From FEN-1191 sp036490715 (GTDB taxonomy: Bacteria > Pseudomonadota > Gammaproteobacteria > Steroidobacterales > Steroidobacteraceae): 64,000 nt of DNA. Where the stretch lies: the NCBI GenBank assembly GCA_036490715.1, contig DASXDL010000048.1, positions 124,001-188,000 of the forward strand, in the 5' to 3' direction. The translations under genes and the position numbers were made by a program. The notes beneath the pieces were generated by a model. The model was not told the DNA's origin, searched no databases, and saw nothing but the letters and a program-made list of their open reading frames with translations. Below are positions 8,675 through 17,247 of this stretch, in pieces; position 1 is the first letter of the stretch; each line of letters begins with the position of its first letter.

Positions 8675-9529
8675 CTATTCCACGCGACTTTCGCGAGTCC
8701 CGAACATGCTCGCGACCAGCCGCGCGATCACGCTCAGGAACAGCACGAACAGCGTGATCAGCAAGGCCCCGGCCCAGGCGAGCGACTGCCAATTCTTGTA
8801 AGGACTGGTCGCGAACTGAAAGATCACCACCGGTAGATTGGCCATGGGCTGATTCAGGTTCGCGTTCCAGAACTGATTGTTGAGCGCGGTGAACAGCAGC
8901 GGCGCGGTCTCGCCGCTGACGCGCGCCAGCGCCAGCAGCACCCCGGTCAGAAGGCCGCTGCGCGCTGCCGGATAGACGATGCTGGTGATGGTGCGCCAGG
9001 GCTGGGCTCCCAGAGCCGCCGAGCCGTGCCGCATGCTCTGCGGAATCAGCCGCAGCATGTCCTCGGCGGTGCGAACCGTGACCGGAATGACAATGATCGC
9101 CAGCGACACCGCGCCGGCGAGTGCCGAGAAATGCCCCATCGGCACCACCACCAGCGTGTAGACGAACAGGCCGATCACGATCGACGGCGCGCTCAGCAGC
9201 ACATCGTTGATGAAACGGATCACGGTGGACAGGCGCGCGGCGCGCCCGTACTCGGACAGATAGGTGGCGGCCAGGATGCCGATCGGGCCGCCGAGCAGCA
9301 CCCCCAGCAGCGTCATGACCAGGCTGCCGTAGATGGCGTTGGCCAACCCGCCACTGCTGCCCGGGGCCGGCGTCGTGTGGGTGAACACCTGCCAGGACAG
9401 TCCACCCAGGCCGCGCGAGAACAGCGTCCACAGGATCGCCGCCAGCAGCGCCAGCCCGATCGCGGTGGCCACGCCCGAGGCTCCGAGGGCCAAGGTCGCG
9501 GTCAGGCGCCGTCGCTGCAGGTTCCTCAT
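8675..9529 (-). CDS. pstA: Phosphate ABC transporter permease PstA
   Basis: One of the two inner-membrane permeases of the high-affinity phosphate importer. The 284-residue protein starts at MRNLQRRR, has about six membrane segments, and carries the ABC-permease EAA loop (AEDMLRLIPQSMRHGSAALG) and the PstA-typical ARVSGETAPLLFTA. Start ATG 9529 overlaps the pstC stop by 4 nt; the frame stays open upstream only because it runs antisense-free through pstC. The next gene downstream on this strand is porin 1, not pstB, so the ATPase must be encoded elsewhere. Confidence 0.95.
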   Translation of the reverse strand: MRNLQRRRLTATLALGASGVATAIGLALLAAILWTLFSRGLGGLSWQVFTHTTPAPGSSGGLANAIYGSLVMTLLGVLLGGPIGILAATYLSEYGRAARLSTVIRFINDVLLSAPSIVIGLFVYTLVVVPMGHFSALAGAVSLAIIVIPVTVRTAEDMLRLIPQSMRHGSAALGAQPWRTITSIVYPAARSGLLTGVLLALARVSGETAPLLFTALNNQFWNANLNQPMANLPVVIFQFATSPYKNWQSLAWAGALLITLFVLFLSVIARLVASMFGTRESRVE

Positions 9530-10491
9530 ACGCGCGCCCCGCGCCGCTCGATCTGCATCAGCAGCAGCCGCGCCGCCGCGATGATGGTAAAAGTGAGTAC
9601 GAACAACAGCAGACCCAGCGCGATCAGAGAAGAGGTGTAGAGCGCACCGACCGCCTCGGTGAATTCGTTGGCGATGCTGGCCGAGATCGTGGTACCCGGT
9701 GCCAGCAGCGAACTGGAAATCCGGTGCGCGTTGCCGACCACGAAGGTCACCGCCATGGTCTCGCCCAGGGCGCGGCCCAGCCCCAGCATGATGCCGCCGA
9801 TGATGCCCGCGCGCGAATTCGGCAGCACCACGTCCCAGACCACTTCCCACTGCGTGGCCCCAAGGCCGTAGGCGGCTTCTTTAAGCGAGCGCGGCGTCGC
9901 CAGAAACACCTCGCGCATCACCGAGGTGATGAACGGCAGCACCATCACCGCCAGCACCAGGCCGGCGGTGAGCAGACCAATGCCGTACGGTGGGCCGCGG
10001 AACAGCCTGCCAAGCCATGGCAGATCGCCGAACGTGCCGATCAGCCATGGCTGCACTGAATGCTGCAGGATCGGCGCCATCACGAACAGACCCCAGATGC
10101 CAAACACGATACTCGGCACCGCCGCCAGCAGCTCGATGCAGCTGGCGATCGGACCGCGCAGCCACAGCGGACAGGTCTCGGTCAGAAACACGCCGATGCC
10201 GAACGCCAGTGGCACCGCGATCAACATGGCAATCAGCGAGGTGATCACCGTGCCGTAGAGCGGCGCTAGCGCACCGAAGCGGTCGGTGACCGGATTCCAG
10301 ACCTCGGTGGTCAGAAAGCCGAGCCGGAATGTCTTGAGCGCCGGCCAGCCGCCGTAGCACAGCGACATCAGCACCCCGGCCAGCAGCACCAGTACCAGCG
10401 CCGCCGAGGCCACGGTCAGAGAGCGAAACACCGCTTCGGACCGGGCCTCGCGCGCCAGCTGCGCGTGGTATGGAAGTGCCGTGACCGCCAT
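9526..10491 (-). CDS. pstC: Phosphate ABC transporter permease PstC
   Basis: A 321-residue permease with about six transmembrane helices, the EAA loop (VFLATPRSLKEAAYGLG) and the family segment ALGETMAVTFVVGNAH. It pairs with PstA to form the phosphate channel. The start ATG 10491 lies 15 nt after the pstS stop, and its stop overlaps pstA, so pstS-pstC-pstA form one operon in that order. Confidence 0.95.
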   Translation of the reverse strand: MAVTALPYHAQLAREARSEAVFRSLTVASAALVLVLLAGVLMSLCYGGWPALKTFRLGFLTTEVWNPVTDRFGALAPLYGTVITSLIAMLIAVPLAFGIGVFLTETCPLWLRGPIASCIELLAAVPSIVFGIWGLFVMAPILQHSVQPWLIGTFGDLPWLGRLFRGPPYGIGLLTAGLVLAVMVLPFITSVMREVFLATPRSLKEAAYGLGATQWEVVWDVVLPNSRAGIIGGIMLGLGRALGETMAVTFVVGNAHRISSSLLAPGTTISASIANEFTEAVGALYTSSLIALGLLLFVLTFTIIAAARLLLMQIERRGARV

Positions 10492-10506
10492 GCGGACTGG
10501 GTTCGC

Positions 10507-11556
10507 CTACTTGGCGGCCCACACGGGCTTGCCATCCACCTTGAGCGAGTCCTGCCAGGTCTTCTCGACCATCTTCGAGACCTTCTCGGGCAGCGGCACG
10601 TAGTCGAGGTCTTCCGCTAGCTTCACGCCGCTACGATACGCCCAATCGAAGAACTTCAGCGCCGCAGCGCTGTGCACATCCTTGCTGTCAGCGTGCATCA
10701 ATATGAAGCTCGCACCGGTGATCGGCCAGCTTTCCGCGCCCGGCTGATCGGTCAGAATCAGGTAATAGCCTTCAGCCTTGGCCCAATCGGCGTTGGCGGC
10801 GGCCGCCTGAAACGCCTTGGCCTCGGGCGCCACGTACTTGCCGTCATGATTGAGCAGCCGGGCGTAGGTCATGTTGGTCTGCTTCACGTAGGCGTACTCG
10901 ACGTAGCCAATGGCACCGCTGGTCTGAGTGGTCTGATTGGCCACGCCCTCGTTGCCCTTGGCGCCGATGCCGGCCGGCCACTCCACTGAGGTGTTGGCGC
11001 CGATCTTCTGCAAGAACGTCGGACTCACCTTCGACAGGTAGTTGGTGAACAGGAAGTTGGTGCCCGAGCCGTCCGAGCGATACACCGGAGCGATGTCGAG
11101 CTTCGGCAGGCTGAGCTTGGGATTGAGCTTCTGGATCGCGGCGTCGTTCCAGCGGGTGATCTGGCCCATGTAGATGGCGGCGAGCGTGCCGCCGTCGAGC
11201 ATTAGTTCGCCGGGCTTGATGCCCGGAATGTTTATCACCGGCACCACTCCGCCGATGATCATCGGCCACTGCACCAGACCGTTCTGTTTCAGGTCGGCCG
11301 CCTCCAGCGGCTTGTCGGACGCGCCGAAGGTGACCGTGCCGGCCTCGATCTGCTTGATGCCGCCGCCGGAACCGATTGACTGATAGTTCAGACCGATGCC
11401 GGTCTGCTGCTTGTAGGCTTCAGCCCACTTCGCATAGATCGGGTACGGGAAGGTCGCGCCAGCTCCGGAAATATCGTCGGCGGCCGCCACCACGGTACCG
11501 CCGGCCATCGCCGCCACGCCGACCACATACACGAGTTTGCTGAACCACTTATTCAC
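10507..11556 (-). CDS. pstS: Periplasmic phosphate-binding protein PstS
   Basis: A 349-residue substrate-binding protein of the phosphate ABC importer. It has a Sec signal peptide (hydrophobic YVVGVAAMAGGTVVAAA), then the phosphate-binding loops GAGATFP and SIGSGGG and the segment YRSDGSGTN. Start GTG 11556 is chosen because TTAGGAGGAG lies 6 nt upstream; the longer reading frame to 11661 lacks a ribosome site and adds a non-signal-like N-terminus. A Pho box about 200 bp upstream predicts induction under phosphate starvation. The distance implies a long untranslated leader or an additional promoter. Confidence 0.95.
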   Translation of the reverse strand: MNKWFSKLVYVVGVAAMAGGTVVAAADDISGAGATFPYPIYAKWAEAYKQQTGIGLNYQSIGSGGGIKQIEAGTVTFGASDKPLEAADLKQNGLVQWPMIIGGVVPVINIPGIKPGELMLDGGTLAAIYMGQITRWNDAAIQKLNPKLSLPKLDIAPVYRSDGSGTNFLFTNYLSKVSPTFLQKIGANTSVEWPAGIGAKGNEGVANQTTQTSGAIGYVEYAYVKQTNMTYARLLNHDGKYVAPEAKAFQAAAANADWAKAEGYYLILTDQPGAESWPITGASFILMHADSKDVHSAAALKFFDWAYRSGVKLAEDLDYVPLPEKVSKMVEKTWQDSLKVDGKPVWAAK

Positions 11557-11757
11557 TGCACTCCTCCTAAGATTCCGTCTGCTTCGTAGTAGAGATTCAC
11601 CCGTCCTAGGCCAAGGGTCCGGCGGGATGGAGCTCAATCGGGCTTGCGGCAGGTCGGCCACTTTACCGGCGGCGCTGGCCGCCAGCTAAAAAGCCATATC
11701 TGCCCGATATGACCCAACCGCTGCCGCTGGTCCCCGTGCGCGTGCAGTGTGTTTTGC
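11557..11757. other. Long pstS leader, no gene
   Basis: Two hundred bases between the Pho box and the pstS start with no convincing open frame. The stretch contains the pstS ribosome site (TTAGGAGGAG, minus strand), a GGCGGC/GCCGCC stem near 11670 and a small CATATC/GATATG inverted repeat at 11695-11711. Nothing matching a known riboswitch was recognised. Confidence 0.5.
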
Positions 11758-11801
11758 TCGTATGACAGAATAGACACGAAAATATTGCAGTCTTGTGACA
11801 G
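11758..11801 (-). promoter_or_regulatory. Pho box array upstream of pstS
   Basis: On the minus strand four 11-nt units follow each other without gaps: CTGTCACAAGA, CTGCAATATTT, TCGTGTCTATT, CTGTCATACGA. The first pair fits the PhoB consensus (CTGTCAT-4 nt-CTGTCAC type); the fourth unit is a perfect CTGTCAT half site and the third is degenerate. The orientation points at pstS. PhoB binds such 11-bp direct repeats as tandem dimers and recruits RNA polymerase under phosphate limitation. A PhoB gene is not in the window: the neighbouring regulator is of CusR/QseB type. Confidence 0.75.
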
Positions 11802-11878
11802 CCCCTGCGTGTCCGTTTAGGCGGCACCGTGCCGCCCGTGTGACCTGCCTCTCGTCGCCGCGGCCAATATGAGAATTT

Positions 11879-11930
11879 CTTAATGCTCGGCTAACGCGTT
11901 TCTAATCGCCGCCGCGTCCAATGCTAGGGT
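11879..11930 (+). promoter_or_regulatory. 11-bp-phased repeats and extended -10 upstream of response regulator
   Basis: CTTAAT (11879), GCTAAC (11890) and TCTAAT (11901) recur exactly every 11 bp, the spacing used by OmpR/PmrA-type regulators on direct repeats. An extended -10 (TGCTAGGGT, 11922-11930) lies 15 nt downstream. Together they suggest autoregulation of the operon beginning at 11944. The resulting leader would be very short. Confidence 0.45.
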
Positions 11931-11943
11931 GGACCTCGCACTC

Positions 11944-12642
11944 ATGCGCTTATTGATCGTCGAAGACGACCCCAAGCTGGCCGAATTCGTGGCCCGCGGG
12001 CTGCGCGCGGAACGCTTTGCGGTTGACATCGCCGCCGATGGGCTCGAAGGCCAGCGCCTGCTCGATACCTATCAGTACGATGTGCTGGTCCTGGATCTGA
12101 TGCTCCCCAAGTTGAGCGGCGGCGAGCTGCTGCGGCGCGTGCGCCGCACGCACGGTACGCTGCCGGTACTGGTACTGACCGCGCGTGACAGCACCGACGA
12201 TAAGGTGCGGCATTTCGAAGCCGGCGCCGATGACTATCTGACCAAGCCATTCGACTTCGCCGAGCTGCTGGTGCGGGTGCGGGCACTGATGCGCCGCACG
12301 CCAGTCGAGCGCAGCGACGTACTGCGGGTTGCCGACCTTGAACTCAACCGCCTCACCCAGCAGGTGCGCCGCGACGGCCAGCGCATCGACCTGACCGCCA
12401 AAGAATACGCCGTGCTCGAGTATCTGATGTCCTCGGCCGGACGGGTATTTTCCCGCACCATGATCCTGGAGCACGTCTGGGATCAGAGCTTTGAGGGCGT
12501 CACCAATATCGTCGACGTGTACGTGCGTTATCTGCGGCGCAAGATCGATGATCCGTACGAGCTGAAACTGATTCAGACGGTGCGCGGCGTTGGCTATTGC
12601 ATGCGCGAACCGGCCCGGACCCAGGACGCGGGCGCCGAATGA
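11944..12642 (+). CDS. OmpR-family two-component response regulator
   Basis: A 232-residue DNA-binding regulator. The receiver domain (1-120) has acidic residues Glu7/Asp8/Asp9, phospho-acceptor Asp51 (VLDLMLP) and Lys101-like KPFDF; the winged-helix effector domain (about 125-225) contains VDVYVRYLRRKID and TVRGVGY. Among subfamilies it looks like CusR/QseB rather than PhoB. Start ATG 11944 gives the family-typical N-terminus MRLLIVEDD; GTG 11929 is the longer alternative. It overlaps the kinase gene (ATGA) and heads the RND efflux operon, so pump control is the likely job (inference). Confidence 0.92.
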   Translation: MRLLIVEDDPKLAEFVARGLRAERFAVDIAADGLEGQRLLDTYQYDVLVLDLMLPKLSGGELLRRVRRTHGTLPVLVLTARDSTDDKVRHFEAGADDYLTKPFDFAELLVRVRALMRRTPVERSDVLRVADLELNRLTQQVRRDGQRIDLTAKEYAVLEYLMSSAGRVFSRTMILEHVWDQSFEGVTNIVDVYVRYLRRKIDDPYELKLIQTVRGVGYCMREPARTQDAGAE

Positions 12643-14048
12643 ATCACCGCTCGCTCGCCTTCCGCCTCGCCGTCTGGTATGCGCTGCTGCTGAGCGCCAC
12701 CTTCACCCTAGTGGCGGCCGGAATGTACTTGGGTCTCGATCATTACCTGCGCGCCAGTGTGCGCGACTCACTGCGCCGCCGTTCGGAACAGGTCGAACAG
12801 ATCCTGGCAGCCACACCGGTGGGCAGCGCCGATGCCGCAATTGTCGATGCCATCAACACCCGCGTCGCGCCGGAGTTCAACAATCGCTTCGTGCGCGTCA
12901 CGCGTGCGCCGGGGCTGAGCGTGTATCGCAGCGGCGCGCCCGCCGACCACAGCTTTGATCCGGCCAGTGCACCACCGGCGCCGAACGACTGGTCCAAGCG
13001 CGATGCGCTGCGCTCGGTGGCGACGGCGAATGGTCCGCTGCTGATCCGCTCGACTCCGGTCGACAGTGCCTCGGGCCGGTATCTGGTGGAACTGGGCGTG
13101 TCGCTCGCCCCGGTCGAAGCCGTGCAGCGCCGGCTGCTGAGCCTGCTCGGGCTGATGCTGCCGGTGCTGGTGGTGTGTGCCGCCGGCGGCGGTTACCTGC
13201 TGGTGCAGCGCGCGCTGCGCCCGGTAGAGCGCATGTCGCAGACTGCCGAGCAGATAAGTGTCCAGGATCCGGATGCACGCCTGCCGGTGATGCCGACTGG
13301 CGATGCGCTGCAACGGCTGTCGATCTCACTCAACCACATGCTCGCGCGACTACGGGACTCGGTGCAGACTTCGCGCCGCTTTCTGGCGGACGCTTCGCAC
13401 GAGCTGCGCACGCCGTTGACGGTTATCAAAGGCGAGCTGCAGGAGCTGGTGGCCGATGATTTGGGTCGCGGCGAGGTTCGCGAGCGCATCGGCAGCGTGC
13501 TCGAAGAGGTGGCGCGGCTCGAGCATCTGGTATCAGGATTGCTGGCACTGTCGCGGCTGGATGCCGGCGATGCGCAGCGCGAGTGGGTCGACGTCAACCT
13601 GGGCGAACTTGCCGCCAGCACGGTCGAACAGATGCGCCTGGTCGCCGAGGATCGCGGCGTACAGCTGCAACCAAGTGCCCTGTCCGCCATCACCGTGCGC
13701 GGTGATGGCGGCCGGCTGAAACAGGTGATCGTCAATCTGCTGGACAACGCGGTGAAATTCACGCCGCGCGGCGGCAGTGTCAGCCTGCGCACCCAGCAGC
13801 GTGACGATCGCGGCATTCTGGAAGTTCGCGACAGCGGCATCGGCATTCCGGCGGCGGCGCTGCCGCACGTGTTCGACCGCTTCTACCGAGTCGACGCCGC
13901 GCGCTCGCGCGAGGACGGCGGTGCCGGGCTCGGCCTGTCGATCGTGCGCTCGATCTGCGCGGCACATGGCGCCGAGATCGAGGTCGACAGCGTGCCCGGC
14001 AGCGGCAGTTGCTTTCGACTGATCTTTCCGCTGGCTCGGGAGCGCTAA
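12639..14048 (+). CDS. Two-component sensor histidine kinase (HAMP, CusS/QseC-like)
   Basis: A 469-residue inner-membrane kinase. TM1 is at about 10-32, a periplasmic sensor of about 130 residues follows, TM2 is at about 167-190, then HAMP (about 190-243), HisKA with phospho-His254 (DASHELRTPL) and the HATPase domain with N box NLLDNAVKF, G1 DSGIGIP and G2 GGAGLGLS. The start ATG 12639 overlaps the regulator stop. The signal sensed is unknown; the sensor domain has no motif I recognise. The gene is 4 nt from the RND pump gene. Confidence 0.92.
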   Translation: MNHRSLAFRLAVWYALLLSATFTLVAAGMYLGLDHYLRASVRDSLRRRSEQVEQILAATPVGSADAAIVDAINTRVAPEFNNRFVRVTRAPGLSVYRSGAPADHSFDPASAPPAPNDWSKRDALRSVATANGPLLIRSTPVDSASGRYLVELGVSLAPVEAVQRRLLSLLGLMLPVLVVCAAGGGYLLVQRALRPVERMSQTAEQISVQDPDARLPVMPTGDALQRLSISLNHMLARLRDSVQTSRRFLADASHELRTPLTVIKGELQELVADDLGRGEVRERIGSVLEEVARLEHLVSGLLALSRLDAGDAQREWVDVNLGELAASTVEQMRLVAEDRGVQLQPSALSAITVRGDGGRLKQVIVNLLDNAVKFTPRGGSVSLRTQQRDDRGILEVRDSGIGIPAAALPHVFDRFYRVDAARSREDGGAGLGLSIVRSICAAHGAEIEVDSVPGSGSCFRLIFPLARER

Positions 14049-14052
14049 AGCC

Positions 14053-17000
14053 ATGTGGATCATTCGCGCCGCACTGCGCTATCCCTATACCTTCTTCGTG
14101 CTGGCGATTGTCATCGTGCTGTTCGGATCGATCGCGGCGCTACGCACTCCGGTCGACATCCTGCCGGACATCAAGCTGCCGGTGATCAGCGTGGTGTGGA
14201 CCTATGTCGGCCTGCCGCCCGCCGACATGTCCAACCGTGTGGTCACCTACTACGAACGGCAGATGACCACGGCGGTCAACGACATCGATCACATCGAGTC
14301 GCAATCGCTGCCGGGTGTGGGTGTAGTCAAGGTCTACTTCCATCCGGACGTCAACGTTAATGCGGCGCTGAGCCAGGTCACGGCGGTATCGCAGACGGTG
14401 CTCAAGCGCCTGCCGCCGGGCATCACCCCGCCGCTGGTACTGAGCTACGACGCCTCTACCGTGCCGGTGCTGCAGCTGGCGCTCTCCGGCCATACGCTCA
14501 CCGATCAGCAGCTCTACGACCTGTCCAACAATTTCATCCGCCCACGGCTGGCCGAAGTCGAGGGCGCCGCGGTGCCCTCGCCTTATGGCGGCAAGGCGCG
14601 CCAAGTGTCGGTGGATCTGGTGCCCGACGCATTGCACGAAAAGGGCCTCACGCCCGAGGACGTGGTCAATGCCATCCAGGCACAGAATCTGCTGCTGCCG
14701 GCCGGCACTGAAAAGATCGGCAAGTTCGAATACGACGTGCTGCTGAACGCCAGTCCCACCCGGCTTTCCGACCTGAACGATCTGCCGCTCAAACACGTCG
14801 ATGGCACGGTCGTGTACCTGCACGACGTGGCGCACGTGCGCGATGGCTACTCGCCGCAACAGAACCTGGTGCGGGTCAACGGTTTGCACTCGGTGCTGAC
14901 CACCATCCAAAAAAACGGTTCGGTCTCGACGCTCGACATCATTCGCCAGACCAAGGCGCTGCTGCCACTGATCAAGGCGGGTGCACCCGCCGGCCTGCAC
15001 ATCGATCTGGTGGGCGATCAGTCGATCTTCGTCAAGGCCGCGGTCGCCGGCGTGGTGCGCGAGGGCGTCATCGCCGCCGCGCTCACGGGTCTGATGATCC
15101 TGATGTTCCTGGGCAGCCTGCGCTCCACCATGATCATCACGGTATCGATTCCGCTGGCGGTACTGGCCTCAGTGCTTGGGTTGTCGATCACCGGCCAGAC
15201 CATGAACGTGATGACACTGGGAGGATTGGCGCTGGCCGTCGGCATCCTGGTCGACGACGCCACGGTCACGATCGAAAACATCAACTGGCATCTGGAACAA
15301 GGTAAGCCGATCGAGCAGGCGATCCTGGACGGCGGCTATCAGATCGTCATACCGGCGCTGTTCTCGTTGCTGTCGATCAGCATCGTGTTCGTACCGATGT
15401 TCTACCTGCAGGGTATTGCGCGCTACCTGTTCGTGCCGATGGCCGAGGCGGTGGTCTTCGCGCTGACCGCCTCATTCGTGCTATCGCGCACGCTGGTGCC
15501 AACCTTGGCGAAGTATCTGCTGCGCGGCCGGCCGGTCGGTGGTCATAGCGACTATGCGTTACACAGTGGCGAGTCGGACTTCGCCGCCCGCGGCAGCGTC
15601 GCGCTGCGTCTGCAGCACCGGTTCGAGCGTGGCGTAGCGGCCACGCGCCAGACCTATATCCAGCTGCTGCGGCTCGCGATCGAGCACTACCGGCTGTTTA
15701 TCGCCGGATTCATCGCCTTCGTGGTGCTATCGCTGGCGATCCTGGTGCCATGGCTGGGTGAGAACTTCTTCCCGTCGGTGGACTCCGGATCGATCAAGCT
15801 GCACGTGCGCGCCCAGACGGGTACACGCATCGAGGAGACTGCGCGGCTGTGCGACCAGATCGAGAACGACATCCGGCAGATGATTCCGCCGCGCGAACTG
15901 GCCAGCGTGATCGACAACATCGGTCTGCCGGTGAGCGGCATCAACATCAGCTACAGCAACTCTGCCACCATCGGCCCGGCCGATGCCGACATCCTGATCG
16001 AGCTCAACCACGGCCATGAGCCCACTGACAACTACGTCAGGCTGCTGCGCGAGCGGCTGCCGCAACTGTTCCCGGGCACCACATTCGCGTTCCTGCCGGC
16101 CGACATCGTCAGCCAGATCCTCAACTTCGGCTCACCGGCGCCGATCGACGTGCAGGTGGTCGGATTCAAGCGTGAGCAGAACCTGCGCTACGCCCAGCAG
16201 CTGCTGGGCAAGTTGCGGCACGTCTCGGGTATCGCCGATCTGCGCTTGCAGCAGGCGTTCGACCAGCCCGAGATGCTGGTCAACGTTGATCGCAGCCGCG
16301 CCACCGAGGTCGGGCTGACGCAGCGCGATATCGCTGACAGCATGCTGGTGTCGCTGTCTGGAAGCGCGCAGGTATCGCCCAACTTCTGGGTCAATCCCGA
16401 CAACAAGGTGTCCTACCCGCTGGTGGCACAGGTGCCGCAGTACCGTCTGGATACCATGAGTGATCTGGAGAACATCCCGGTACACGGCGCCACCGGCAAG
16501 CCGCAGCTGCTGGGCGCGCTGGCCACGATCACGCAGGCACGCGGTGAAGCTGTGGTTTCGCACTACGACGTGCAGCCGACCATGGATCTGTTCGCGACCG
16601 TGCAGGGTCGCGATCTGGGCGCGGTAGCGCGCGACATTCAGAAGATTGTCAGCGGCAGTAAGGATGGACTTCCGGCTGGATCGACCGTGGTAGTCCGCGG
16701 CCAGGTACAAACCATGCAGCAGGCCTACGTCGGCCTGCTGCTGGGGATCGCCGGCGCCATCGTGCTGATCTATCTGCTGCTGGTGGTGGACTTCCAGTCC
16801 TGGCTCGATCCGTTCATCGTGATCTGCGCACTGCCGGCCGCACTGGCCGGCATCGCCTGGATGCTGTTCACCACCGGTACCACGCTGTCGGTGCCGGCGC
16901 TGACCGGCGCCATGATGTGCATGGGCGTGGCCACCGCCAACAGCATCCTCGTGATCAGTTTCGCGCGCGAGCGCGTGGCGCTGGGACACGATTCTGCCAG

Positions 17001-17247
17001 CGCCGCAATCGAGGCCGGCGGGGTGCGCTTCCGCCCGGTGATCATGACGGCACTGGCAATGATCATCGGCATGATTCCGATGGCGCTGAGCCTGGGTGAA
17101 GGCGCCGAACAGAACGCGCCGCTCGGCCGCGCGGTGATCGGCGGACTGCTGTTCGCTACGGTCGCGACGTTGATCTTCGTGCCAGTCCTGTTCAGCTTGT
17201 TTCACCGCCATCGCACAGCTTCCAACTTGCAGGCACCGACTCCATGA
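14053..17247 (+). CDS. RND efflux transporter permease (AcrB/HAE1-like)
   Basis: A 1064-residue proton-driven inner-membrane pump of the resistance-nodulation-division superfamily, with the usual 12 helices and two large periplasmic loops. The proton-relay aspartates Asp401 and Asp402 in TM4 (GILVDDATVTIEN) are present, but the lysine that completes the relay in AcrB TM10 (SAKNA) is replaced by Ala962 (ATANS). The subtype is not a heavy-metal HME pump by its TM4 motif. It is preceded by the two-component genes and overlaps the fusion-protein gene (ATGA). Substrate unknown. Confidence 0.93.
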   Translation: MWIIRAALRYPYTFFVLAIVIVLFGSIAALRTPVDILPDIKLPVISVVWTYVGLPPADMSNRVVTYYERQMTTAVNDIDHIESQSLPGVGVVKVYFHPDVNVNAALSQVTAVSQTVLKRLPPGITPPLVLSYDASTVPVLQLALSGHTLTDQQLYDLSNNFIRPRLAEVEGAAVPSPYGGKARQVSVDLVPDALHEKGLTPEDVVNAIQAQNLLLPAGTEKIGKFEYDVLLNASPTRLSDLNDLPLKHVDGTVVYLHDVAHVRDGYSPQQNLVRVNGLHSVLTTIQKNGSVSTLDIIRQTKALLPLIKAGAPAGLHIDLVGDQSIFVKAAVAGVVREGVIAAALTGLMILMFLGSLRSTMIITVSIPLAVLASVLGLSITGQTMNVMTLGGLALAVGILVDDATVTIENINWHLEQGKPIEQAILDGGYQIVIPALFSLLSISIVFVPMFYLQGIARYLFVPMAEAVVFALTASFVLSRTLVPTLAKYLLRGRPVGGHSDYALHSGESDFAARGSVALRLQHRFERGVAATRQTYIQLLRLAIEHYRLFIAGFIAFVVLSLAILVPWLGENFFPSVDSGSIKLHVRAQTGTRIEETARLCDQIENDIRQMIPPRELASVIDNIGLPVSGINISYSNSATIGPADADILIELNHGHEPTDNYVRLLRERLPQLFPGTTFAFLPADIVSQILNFGSPAPIDVQVVGFKREQNLRYAQQLLGKLRHVSGIADLRLQQAFDQPEMLVNVDRSRATEVGLTQRDIADSMLVSLSGSAQVSPNFWVNPDNKVSYPLVAQVPQYRLDTMSDLENIPVHGATGKPQLLGALATITQARGEAVVSHYDVQPTMDLFATVQGRDLGAVARDIQKIVSGSKDGLPAGSTVVVRGQVQTMQQAYVGLLLGIAGAIVLIYLLLVVDFQSWLDPFIVICALPAALAGIAWMLFTTGTTLSVPALTGAMMCMGVATANSILVISFARERVALGHDSASAAIEAGGVRFRPVIMTALAMIIGMIPMALSLGEGAEQNAPLGRAVIGGLLFATVATLIFVPVLFSLFHRHRTASNLQAPTP

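Noticed and set aside
11944..12642. Response regulator as PhoB next to pstS
   Set aside because: Position tempts, but the sequence resembles CusR/QseB, it is divergent from pst, and it is coupled to an efflux operon with a HAMP kinase unlike PhoR.
14053..17247. CusA-type heavy-metal RND pump
   Set aside because: The Cus-like two-component genes suggested it, but the TM4 motif VDDATVTIEN is of the HAE1 drug type and no methionine-rich metal path is apparent.
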